From Callaeas wilsoni (taxonomy: Eukaryota; Chordata; Aves; Passeriformes; Callaeidae): 64,000 nucleotides of DNA. The DNA lies in contig VWPU01017400.1 of the NCBI GenBank assembly GCA_013398955.1, positions 1 to 64,000 on the forward strand, given 5' to 3'. The position numbers and the translations under genes were made by a program. Of this stretch, positions 48,591 to 59,800 are shown one piece after another; the stretch's first letter is position 1; every line of letters begins with the position of its first letter. The notes under the pieces were generated by a model. That model was given only the letters and a program-made list of their open reading frames with translations. It made no database searches and was not told the DNA's origin.

Positions 48591-51500
48591 GAAGGTACTG
48601 CATGGCCCCTTCGTTTGTCTTACATTGCTCACGTTAATTCCCCAGATAACATACAAAACAGGAATATCCCACTGTCGTGCAGCCTTTAAAATTTTTATGC
48701 TGGTGAGAATTTTCACTGACATTTGACAATCCAATATGGGTTTTATGAAGCAATGGTGTAGATTTTATGAAATAAGTGGTAAAATGTCTTACAATACAAG
48801 CTGTCATTTATTTTTCCCTCCTTTCCTATCCCTAGCATATATTGAGATTTACACACCCTAGGTTGTACTGGCCTACCCATTTCTTGTTGAGAAAAAGGGC
48901 TTTACAAGATATAATTCTTACAGGAATCTATTCAAATAGATCTATGATTCTATGAATCAACTTGCACGATAAAGGATATTTTTGATCCTTCACAGCTCTT
49001 AATATCAGTGGCAGTAGTTAAAAAACTGTCTCTCTGAGCACTTTAATCCTCATGAGAAACATTTGTTATTCTAAGCATACATAATTGTATTTTACCACTA
49101 CAACTTTCTGAAGTAAAATTGAAAATTTTCCTTGAAAATCGGTTTGTCCAAAAGGATTACTGCTAACCCTGAGTTCTGTGATAAGGGGGTAGTTAGTAAG
49201 AGACGCTTAACTTCTAGAGCTCCAGAGCTTTTGTCCAGGGAGCTTTTTTCCCAGGGTAAGGTCTTAGTCACAGACATCTGATCTTTGCTTCTTTCTCTCA
49301 TATAAACGGCACTGCACAAGGACTTGTTGAAAAATTTTGTTCAAAATTTTTCAGCAGAAAGGTTAAAAGGCCTAAGAGTTCTTGTTTTCCTGGATATGTC
49401 CAGGAAGAAGATACATATTTTTCCTCCCTCAAGCTGTTGCCATATCCCCATGCTTATATGGAAATAGAGATACAGCATTAAAATCTTGCCAAAGGCATTT
49501 TTTAAGGTTTTAGGAAACACGAGATGTAAATTGGAGAGTGAACATGTTCTAAATAATTCTGTCTGATGCTGTGTAAAGCCTCTGCAGAAGAGAAGTGATG
49601 TGTGAGGAGAAGCTTTACAACCGTTCCTTCTTCTGTTTCCATCCAGGTTAGCTACTGTCAGTCACATACCAGTATAAAATACTACCAATGATGCTGCAGA
49701 AGGGAGAAATGCCAGTTCTCACCAACTCCACATCGTCTGCCTAATCAAAGTGTTACTCAGAGCTTGTGTACATTAAGTGTCTTCTGTGAACATTAGTTTA
49801 AGATAACTTAAAAACAAATATATTTTCAGGCACATCCAGAAATTAAATTGCTTTGTGACAAGATAAAAAAGGGTCAGAGATATTTTTAGAAAAAGTCATT
49901 AGCTCCACGCTGAATGGTGAAATACTTAGCAATAGAAGAAAATAAATCAGTATTAACATCTCTATTTTTTTAGCATTAATACTATATTTTAAAGCAATGA
50001 AGGCAAATAAACCATATCAGGCTAATGAGAGTGGTGAGGCAAAGGAACCACTCCGTACACTTTCAGCCCTGTGTGTAGCAAAAGGGTTACTGAATTCATT
50101 GTGCCGTGCTGTCTGTCTCCTGTATCCACAACTCAGTCCTGCACAGGGCCCTGTAGTGTCCAAGTATAATGTACTCTAGAGACAAAAATGGCAAGTCATT
50201 CTCCCTCCTGAACCATCTGAACATATCCACCTTCATCCAGAGCTTCCTTTGCTGCAGATGATTTCCTGAAATCAGTTAGGAGGGAAGTTTTGTGGTTAGC
50301 ACAGGAATTAAGCCATTACAGCTCCTTTAATATCCCTTACTGAGCTCAAACCAGCCACAGAAAGAATAATTTGCATCAATAGCACTAACTTGGTTGTAAT
50401 GTATCAATCAGTGCTTCCAAATACCCTTATTGGCTCTAAATGTGCTATTTTTATGATATTCTGTGCTAAAAAATTAAAATATTTTAATGAACACTACAAT
50501 ATGTGTATTCCAGAAGATTTTGATTCACACGTGTGAAATAGCAATTTCCTTACTAGATGAAATCAGAACTGCTTGATTACATCCCACAGAGCCTGAACAA
50601 CTGAAGGTAATAAATAAATCACAACCCTGAGCTTTTGAAGGAAGAATGCAGTGGAGTGACAACCCTGAACCTCCAGGTTTCCATGGATTTCTTATAACCT
50701 AACAGATTAAGCTCACATACTGTATTATAAATATTAAAAGATATTTGTTTCTATAGCAACTTCTGTGGTGCTATATAGTATTCTGAAATCACATTAAATT
50801 GCAGTTCAGTTGAATATCTTAATAGCTGTTTCCCAATGTATTGATTCTGGACTGCTTCCCTGAAGAGGGTAGAACCTAATCAATACATAATCTATTGCAG
50901 AATTCCCGCTGATCACTGTTGACCACAACAGTTTGCTTAGTCACTGCCAGTTCACCAGCAACTTCTTTAAAGCTCCAGACATCAAGGGTTTTTTTCTTTT
51001 TATTTTCTGTGAAAATTATTTGAATATCCTGGACTAAACTGGCTGTTACAAATGATTTGGGAAGGAACAGTAGAAGGAGGTGCCAGGGCATTAAACCTCA
51101 CAACAAGGGCATGGACAATGAGAGTATATTAAGAGGCAATACGTACATTTTCAGTGAGGGGTTTTAAATACTTCCAGTCATCATGGGTGGGTCTTCTAAA
51201 GCCGTAAATGAATAATAAAATCCTAAACTCATCATGATACCAGTATATTGCTGTCAGTTCACTTAGGGAACAGTTTTCTAATCACGAAAAGAAGGCAAGG
51301 GTGCTAGACATGAAACCTTTTGAATGCAATCCTCTGTTTCTAAACACCCTAAAAAATTATATGCTTTTCTCTTCCTTCATGGGTCACTACCATTCTCTTG
51401 AAATTTAAGTCAAGCCTTTTTAGGGGCACTTGGATATTTAGAAATTATGAAAAAAAGAGTCATAAGGTGAGCATTGGGGCTAAAATGAGAAAATGCCATT

Positions 51501-53111
51501 TGTGACAGAGATACAGAAGGCTAACTGCAAAATTTTGTTCCACATTTTTGAACTCCATCTACTTAGTTTTGATTATTTTCCAGCTAGCAAGGAGAATTTA
51601 TTTTAAATTGTAGTAAACTATTTTCTGTTAGAGACTTGGTTGGGGGGGCATTTTGTGATTGAGATTCTCTGGAAATGTGATTAGAAATGGGACATTTCCA
51701 GCTTTAGTATAATTGTTCAAATATTTAATCTAAAGAGCGAATTGTTAGCCACCCCCTCACTGTAATTCACGAAGGAATTTAGCTGGCAGTGCCTCATTTC
51801 CTAGTCACTCAGAAATGTTTTTCTCTCTGCATGCCAGAATGACTTCTGGAGCAAAGGTCAGTGTTGAACTGACCTAATTGCAGAAGAAAATGCAACACAC
51901 TTTGCAATTTATTAATGAGCAGGAACATTGTATTTGTTAAGTTTTTATTCTGTGCATCTTTTGCAAATTCCATCACTGGAGATCAATCAGCAGAAAGAAC
52001 TTTCCACCTTGAGGATTTCTAGAGAACTTGACATTTTTGCTCCGCACAGAGGGAATTTAGAAGTTCAAAGGGGCAGAATTACCACAGTTGGAGAATTCTT
52101 GGTACCAGCTTGCACAGGCCTTGTGTGCTCATGTAAGTACCTGTGGTATTCAGAAATTAGGATGGATACTGCCTAACCCACCACCTTGAGCATCCACCAC
52201 CTTGGTCCTGGATACCTACCTCAGGTAAAGTTTCCCTTGAAAACGATATTTCCCAGAGGACAACAACCACCTGTAGCTGCTGAGAGTCACCTTATCAGGC
52301 CCTGTCTGGCACTGGTGGAAGGGGAGATGAAGCAACATTTAAAACCAGGAACTACTATGACTTTGAGGATTCGAGCCAAAGATCAGTTCATACCTTAGAG
52401 GTGTGGCTATGGCCTGGAATGTTAAAATACACTTCATTAATTTTATTTCTTAAACTTAAATACAACTCTGAGGAAATTTTTTCTTCTTGATTGTCCTCTT
52501 TAACTTATAATATTCCCTTTTAAGAGGCTTCCACAGAGATTCTTTATCAGACAAAGCACTTAAAGACAATGGAAAATGAAGTGCATTTTTAAACTGATCT
52601 TCTGCAGCAGTCTTAGAAAACCTCAGCACGATTGTTTGCCATTCATTCCATTTTTGGAGGGCCTTTGACCTGACTAATAACGTGAAACACATGATCAGAG
52701 CTTAAATTTCCTGAGGAAGAGGATGATATGCCAGTGCTGAACTACAAGTCAAGTGTACTGAATGCTCCCAAAGAGGTGAGGAAGATCTTCATGACAGGGA
52801 CGGAGGGCAGGAATCTCTGGGATTTACAGCAAATAAGTGGGATCAAGTCACTTTTGCCCTGTGACCTAAATCTGGGCTTGTGGACTTACATGTTCTCCAC
52901 TCCTGCAGCTGGCAGCGGAAGGATGGCCCGTCTGCACCAGTTTGTATTTCCACTGTCACTGTTGTGTGGCTTCAGTGGGGTCCCTCTCTGTCTTCACTGG
53001 GGAAACTGGGGGAAGAGTCAGCTAGAAAGGACTCCTGGCATATATTCAGGTGAAGGGAAACCAACTTTAGTGGGATTTAGAAGATGTCAACAATTGGAAA
53101 CACAAAATAAT

Positions 53112-53270
53112 TTGTGTTCTACAGGATTTCAAATATTCTAGTAAATTTTCAGATAAATTTTGAGATAAATCTCCAGATAAATTTTCAGATAAATTTCCGG
53201 ATAAATTTCAGAATAATGTGTGTGTTACAGGTTTTCAAACATTCTAGTAAATGTCAGATAAATATGCTCA
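53112..53270 (+). repeat. 12-bp GATAAAT minisatellite inside a 107-bp duplication
   Basis: GATAAAT starts at 53152, 53164, 53176, 53188 and 53200, a strict 12-base period. The array sits between two copies of a longer segment: tgtgttctacaggatttcaa.. from 53113 and tgtgttacaggttttcaaac.. from 53221, both running into tctagtaaat and cagataaat. Most units read AGATAA, the GATA-factor core, but origin as a simple minisatellite is enough to explain this. Confidence 0.85.
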
Positions 53271-54419
53271 CTAATGGTTAAAGCAAAACAAGAACAATGT
53301 AACTGTTCTCGGTATTATCTATTTGCAGCAACCACTGTTTTTTCCTATTTATTCTACCACATTCAGAAATGTACTGGTCTGGAAATAAAAGCCTAATGAC
53401 ATGTTCCATTTAAGTACTGATTCCCATCAACAGTAAAAGAATAATATACTACCCTGGATGCTAATAAAATTCCATGCTTTTATTCAGACCTATATGAATC
53501 ACAAAGATTTATTCTTCTCATAAAATTCTGGAAGTAATGAGGAAGTAATAGGCTAAAGAGAGAGACAGTCTGTATTTTCTGATGTATTTGTTAGCAGTCA
53601 TGTACAATATGGCATGGAATATTCTTGGATTGTTATTTATTAAGAAAATGAAAGAAGATGGAGCAAGTAAAATAATATTAACTGAAGTTTAAGAGCTGCA
53701 GCGTTCCTTAGTTAAATTGAATTGCTCCTGCCAAAACAGATCCCAGCTAAGGATCTATTCAAATGTGTTTGTACGCTTCTTGTAAACAGCAATATTTATT
53801 TTTTTTTCATTTAATTAAAAATAAAACTAGATGCATTCTTTCAGATTTTTTACAATTTTATGTAAGCTACATGTGACAAATGCATCACTTTTACAGTTAT
53901 ATAGAACTTGCTGAAATTCTGACAGTGTCATTAAAAACATAACACTCTCCCTATCCATTAATAAGTATGGAAGCCTCATGGAACTTTATACACTCCTGGT
54001 AGTATTAGACTCTATGTTCTGATAAAATCCTGTGATAAATTCAAATGTCTGCCTGATCTCATGTTCTGATTTATTCTGGAGTACTTGTCCGCTACCAAAT
54101 CCATGATCTCCTTTATGTCTGACATTAATTACAGTCAATATTACTCTCACTGTGTTATGGGAGGATTTGAGTCTTCTAGATGCAACATCATTCACTGGAT
54201 AAGTAACTGAATTACAATAACAGATGTATAAACTCTTCTGCTTACTATGGGATTGAGCTAAGCAAGTCCCTTGACTTCTCCGTTTCCTTTCCCATCATTT
54301 ATGTGTGCTATCCATTAACTTCATAAACTCTCCAGAGCAGAAACTAGATTTGAAGTGCTTGGCTCAGGAGGAGCTTAATCCCTTTAAATGCTGCTTAAAT
54401 ATAAATAATAGTAATAAAC

Positions 54420-54840
54420 CCTTGGCAGCAGGCTGCTGATACACTCAAGCTGCTGCATTGCCATGCTGGATAACACTGTCCCCTTGGCTCCTGGAGGCTG
54501 CTCCCTGAGGTCCCGCCCTGGAGCAGGCACAGTCACGCTCCCTGCTCTCGGTCTGGGTGCAGCGCCCAGGCTTGGAACCGACATGCAGAGACAGAGAAGA
54601 GATAGGTTCAGCTTTGCTACCAAAAGGCCAAATCTGCAGGCAGAGGGGGCTGTGATGGCTGTCAGGGGAGTGTTGCAACCAACCCTCTGCAGAGGCATTT
54701 TGGTGTGGGCTCGGGGTGGTCATCCCTGGCAGGTGGGTCAGTCCCTGCAGCTTGGCCCCTCCTATGCTCAAACCATGGGGCAAGTGGGATCATTTCAACA
54801 GAACTGGCTCTTTAGGGTCTGTTGTAGGGTGCCTTACTTT
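54420..54840. other. GC-rich segment of unknown origin in AT-rich intron
   Basis: Composition changes abruptly from AT-rich to GC-rich with several CpGs (for example cccgccctgg, cagcgcccagg), and open frames appear on both strands (+54463-54849; -54445-54783; -54384-54698). The predicted peptides are Pro/Gly/Arg-rich and match no family I recognise. It may be an old retroelement or LTR piece, a processed pseudogene fragment or a regulatory island. Confidence 0.4.
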
Positions 54841-55407
54841 CAGCTTTGACATGGTCTAGGATCAGCCCAGGTAAATGTTGCACATTTTCATACAGAATGT
54901 AGTCCTACAAGTTTTAGTTTGGCGCTTTCAAATGGCTTTTGGAATTTGGAGACAAGAAGTACATTGGACCATGTGGTTCTGCTGAAACTAAAGCAGTAAT
55001 TCATGGATGGTAACACATTAATTTTTTTTTTCATGTCTTAGAAAAGAATTTTATAAAAAATACAGGAATTATGTTTTGCCTCTTTTGTTAAACATTGCTT
55101 GAATAAAGGATTAAGATTAAAAGAAGCTACAGAAGAGAGTGTCCACCTTCTAGTCACTCAGAAAAATCAGAACTAAAGCGATATTTGAAATTAATCTGCA
55201 GTTATGGAAGCAAATATTCATTACCCCACGGAAGGAATTTGCAGTCTGACAAATGTCTTCAAACTTGGGAGAGTTTTAGAATTGTGAAGTTGTGATATTT
55301 CCCTGGATGAAATAAGATTTTTGCTTATTTCTGTTTCAACTGTCAAAATTATTGATGCAATTGTTGTTGGTTTATCTTTTTATGACATGCATATTTGTGT
55401 TCCTCAG

Positions 55408-55489
55408 ATAAATGGGAAGCCCCTGCAGTACATTTTCCCTCATACAAGGCTCAAACTACTGAGAGACCCAAAGGATCACACAGTTTCAG
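55408..55489 (+). CDS. PCLO: Piccolo, exon E (probably exon 9), PDZ-proximal
   Basis: This 82-bp exon follows tgttcctcag and ends TCAG/GTAAAA. It encodes [20 protein letters not shown] then PKDHTVSG (the last Gly split), aligning with the mammalian segment MNGKTMHYIFPHARIKITRD then SKDHTVSG that runs directly into the PDZ domain. It is more diverged than its neighbours. Mammalian Piccolo as I remember it has three additional residues (IIQ) before this point; no AG is available nine bases upstream here, so this gene apparently cannot include them. The PDZ exon itself is not found in the remaining 8.5 kb and must lie beyond the window. Confidence 0.9.
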
Positions 55490-56821
55490 GTAAAAATCCC
55501 TTTACCAGACATGATAATTAATTTGATTAGCATGAATTATACAAAAGATTTCCAGCATTAAAAATAGTTCCTGTGTCTATGCAGCAGGAAATTCAGTGGT
55601 CATTTTAAATCTTACTCATTGGCTATAACAGAAAGCAGCAGTGCATAAAAAAGGTCACGGCATCTGTTCAAGATATATAAGCTATAGAGACGTTAAAAAC
55701 AGAGGAAAATCTGTTGTGTTATCCATATGAACAGTCTGTTTTGCTGTTGCTTTTTATGTAACTATTCTCTGCATGAGTTCTTATAAAATAAGCTTGTGTA
55801 GGTGTTCAACATGTACAGAACTGAGAATTTTATTCTTTCTGTTCTGGAACTCCACCTTCCTTTCCCCCTCTCCCTTCCCCCACAGAGGGGGTTAGCAGAA
55901 CAATCAGATCCCATTTTTCTGTGATGTCTTCACTTGGAGACATTTATCACAGGACTTCAGATTTCTTCTCTTTTACCCTAACACTGACACAAATGTTCGT
56001 GTAAGTCAGAGTCTGCTTGCCAAGGAGATGAAAGTAGCAGAGGTGATATTCATTCACCTCCCAGGCTGAGAGCTGGAATGCAGTGTGATATTTTCATGTA
56101 TCAAAGTGTACAAGGCTGCCAGTTACAGGACCTGGCGCACGTAAGGTCTGTCTGTCTGAGCTTTTGGAATAGCACCCTTTCTCACATCTAATACTGATAT
56201 GGAACTCAAAGTTATTTCAATACACTGGTTTTGTTCTTTCAGAGGTAGATGCTTTAAGTGGTTTTGTTGTGAAACCATCAGACTTTCTTTTAACTTGCTT
56301 AAAAAATTCTAGTAGTGTGTGTCAAACTCTGTTCCTGCACAGAAGTAATTACTGACTGCCAACCCTGGTGTTCCCTCGAGCATTAAGTAGAAAGTGGCAT
56401 GAACTTACTTGAATTGCTAAATATTGTTTTCACAGGGTTTCTGGCAGTAAAGTCTTGATAATTTCCATCCTCAGTACCCACCTTATATTTAGTGCGTTAA
56501 ATGAATGTTCTGTATGTATTATGAGGTATTTTCTTGTTAGTCAGCGTAACACCCACCGATGATTTCAGGCTGCAGAAAGACCCCTCCACCCACACAGCAC
56601 AGTCTGAAAGGAGCTGCCAGCTCTGCTGTGTGTCAGCCTGTGCTGCTCCAGGCCTTCCCAGTCCGCAGGAACTCCTTGGCATCCGTGTAGGGATCTTTAC
56701 CCTGCGGGCTGATGAGTAATGCTGGGATCCAAGCTGCTCTCTTACTCAAAAATAAGTGGAATTACAACCACACAACTGTAAAGCTCATGATTTAGTGTTG
56801 CTGAAGCATGCTCTCCTATGT

Positions 56822-56857
56822 AAAATTACTTACCCTCATGCGGTGGTAAGTAATTTT
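56822..56857 (+). repeat. Perfect 13-bp inverted repeat with 10-nt loop
   Basis: The arms aaaattacttacc (56822-56834) and ggtaagtaatttt (56845-56857) are exact reverse complements around ctcatgcggt. Each arm presents GGTAAGT, a full 5' splice-site consensus, one on each strand. Confidence 0.9.
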
Positions 56858-59800
56858 CGACTAACTCTCATGCTGGCAATCACAGCAACACACTGTGCAT
56901 CAGGGAGAACACCCTGTGAGTGGTGATGGGCAAAACCAAGATGTAGATATTGACATCTCATTTACTAATGCCCTGCACAAATGAGGTCACATAGGATCAA
57001 AAATTTGCTTGGGATCCTGCTAAGGTTATATAGCTCATACTGGGGTTGCTCACTGCTATAGCTATATAATATTGTGCTTAAATTCTAATTGGAGAAAGCG
57101 AGCTTGGCTCTGTCTACGAGCTGCAGTCATACTTTGTGTTTTAGTCCAGATACACACTTGGAGACCTGCACAGATATATTTCTGTATGAGGTACACGTAG
57201 ATTTCTCTACTAATATTTAAAGGCCTAAATGCAAATTTTACAGAAAAGAGCCAAAGGTAGAATAGAGTGGCCCTGAAACAGAAGAATTAATTGTAGTTTT
57301 CACTCCTTATACATCTTTGAAGTACCATAACTCCTTGACTGTGTACCTCCCTTCCCTTCTCTCAAGTGTCTGATTTCAGTACATGAAAACACTTCAGATA
57401 TGCAATGCATTATGCTTACGCTTCAGCTTTCCAAATGACCTCTCCCAGAGATAGACACATGGTTTTAAAAAGAATTAAATTTTATTAAACATTATCTGCA
57501 AACTAAGAGTAAGCATCTGTATTTGTTAGCCAGACAAGACTATTAACCAGAGGAAGACATAGAAGTCTACCATGCAGCAAAAGTTACTTAAAATACTGGT
57601 AAATTAAAGAATATATACTTTATACCATCACAGCTATCTCATTACAAGAGTTTTGGATATTCATCTAGATTCCATGTTTGATTGCTTCCCTGTCTGGTTC
57701 CTTTCTCTTTGTTTGTTTGTTTTTATTTCTTCCCTATGTCTCTTTCTGCTCTTCCTTCCTCCCTGCGCTTCTTTCTTATCAAAAGTACCAAAATGAGGCA
57801 TTGACTCAATTTGTCTGCATTTATACTTGTTGCATAAACACAGGAAGAGTGTATGTTAAAAACCACAACCCTCAGCAAAGCTCATGTGGGGAGTCACACC
57901 TTTCCAAGAGAACAGTCACTGTTGAAACCACCCTTTCAGTAGCATCTTCAGCTGAACTTTCGTGTTGCTGGATTCTGTGGTCTTGGGTGACCACAACAGC
58001 ATATGGACCATCCACTGTCTCTGATTTGCTCACAGTGTGTACAAAACATCCTCTGTCTTGGCTATGCACAAAAGCCTCTCCCATGTGATCATTTCTGCAC
58101 ATGCAAGAGCAGTTTCTACTGATGTTTTGAATGATCTGTGTGCAGTTTGGTCAGTTCTGAAGCAGGAGCTGCCTGGGGAGATGCCTGAGACTGACAGGTT
58201 CTCCTCAGGGGATTCATGAGCACATCTTCAGAGTACAATTAATGTATCTTACCTGGAGTGTGCACAGCAGGAGTTGCATAGGGAAATGCCCCAAGCTGTA
58301 CACAATTCCCACTTGGAGAATTCCTGTAACTGTTGACCAGCTGCTTTACTGAGAAAGTGGCCAGTGCTTCAGCCCATTACCTCATCTCACTGGAGTTCTT
58401 GGGCCAACCTGGGCATTAATGATTCAGTGTGCTGGGTCAGCCCTGATAACCAGCTCTACCACAGCAGCTGTAACTGTAGGACAAGCTTCAATTTCATCCT
58501 AATATCACCATTATAAGTTGAATTCCACAGGTCTCATCACAATCCTACCACAGTAGAAGATACTGCCTGATTATGAATCCAAAAATTGTCACATTCTGAA
58601 TGTCAATGATGACTAGTCCCAAATATTTTAAAATTCAGGCTTTTTCACTGCATATTATGTGCAATGTATTTGGTTTATTTGCTTTCTTGATTAATGAAAA
58701 CTGACTCTGAGGTACAGATGCCTTTGATGCCTCTTACATAACCCGGCATAATTTTGCACACAGAAGCATATAACGTGAATTTTGGCATGTAAATGAGGTG
58801 TTTGAGGACTGAGGAACTGAGCCAAAATAGTGATGGCAAGAGAATAGTAGTGCTGAATGAAAAATAAATGTATACTTGCTCACTGGCCTCTCTCTTGAAG
58901 GTTCTTGTTTCTCTATTGTATGCCATAATCTTGAGCATACAGATCTACTTTTTAAGATATGCAGTGTCCCCTCCTCAGACAATGCTGAGAGGTGTGAAGG
59001 ATTTTCCAAGAATTTACTCTGCAAAGACTGATTTGCAATTTAAAAGAAAAAAAAAAAAGAAAACTTGGCATCAAGGTCATGCAGAGGTGCCAAAGCAATG
59101 ATGGCAGTGATCAGTGAATGATAATACAGTGGTGTTTAACGCTCCAGAAAGTCACTGTTTATTTTCACTGGGAGTCCCTTGCTCCTTTTGGATCCCTTAG
59201 CAGAGCAGCAAAAGTGCTGTTTTATACTCTCAGAATTTTCTCTTCTATTTTTTATCATGCCATCATTATATTTGAAAAAGTGAATTAAGGATATAGCTGC
59301 TGACAGTAATGAAAGCACTGGCAATACCTTTGGAAATGTTGCAAAGATAACTTACATTGTGTTATTCCTGATCAGGAAGCTGTTTAGGCACACTCAGGGG
59401 GAAATTCCAATAAGGCAGACACATCTTAATAAGTCTATAGGTACAATGAGTGCACTCAGTCAGAGGTAATTTTTACTCCTTTACCTCACATAGGCTGAGT
59501 CAGAAGTAATTCTTCCTTTTTGAAAGGAGGGATGTTCTGTGTTTCCAGGAAAAAAATGTACCTATGAGCAGCCTGACTGTCCGTGTTGGGGAACATCTTC
59601 TTCAATTCTGGTTAAAAATAAAAGAAAAAAAAGAAAGAGACAGAGAAAAGAGTCAGAAAAACCTGCAAACTTTGTGGTGGAGTAAAGAAGTGAATTAGGT
59701 GGTGGGCAAGACTGCATCCCTAACCTCCACCTCAGCAGTGATGTCAGTGAAACTGCAAGGAGGATGACGGGGTAGCTGTAATGCTGTACACACGTCAGAC

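Larger units (their letters stand above)
47587..55407 (+). other. 7.8-kb Piccolo intron
   Basis: From GTAAGC to tgttcctcag. It contains a 23-A homopolymer (47852-47874), a CR1 3' end at 48300-48590, a short CR1-tail-like tatgattctatgaa at about 48942, a 12-bp GATAAAT minisatellite at 53150, and a compositionally distinct GC-rich segment at about 54420-54840. Open frames of 60-137 codons are present with no recognisable product. Confidence 0.8.

Noticed and set aside
52728..53141. 137-codon + strand open frame
   Set aside because: Lies in a locally less AT-rich stretch and runs into the GATAAAT repeat; no similarity and no exon signals at its ends.
4845..55489. Assignment to Bassoon (BSN) instead of Piccolo
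   Set aside because: The shared coiled coil in exon C is common to both, but the blocks in exons A, B, D and E follow Piccolo along their full length.
57678..58102. Overlapping open frames on both strands (136 codons +, 76 codons -)
   Set aside because: Neither peptide is recognisable; the minus-strand one looks mildly protein-like but has no neighbouring blocks in other frames, so a pseudogene call is not supported.
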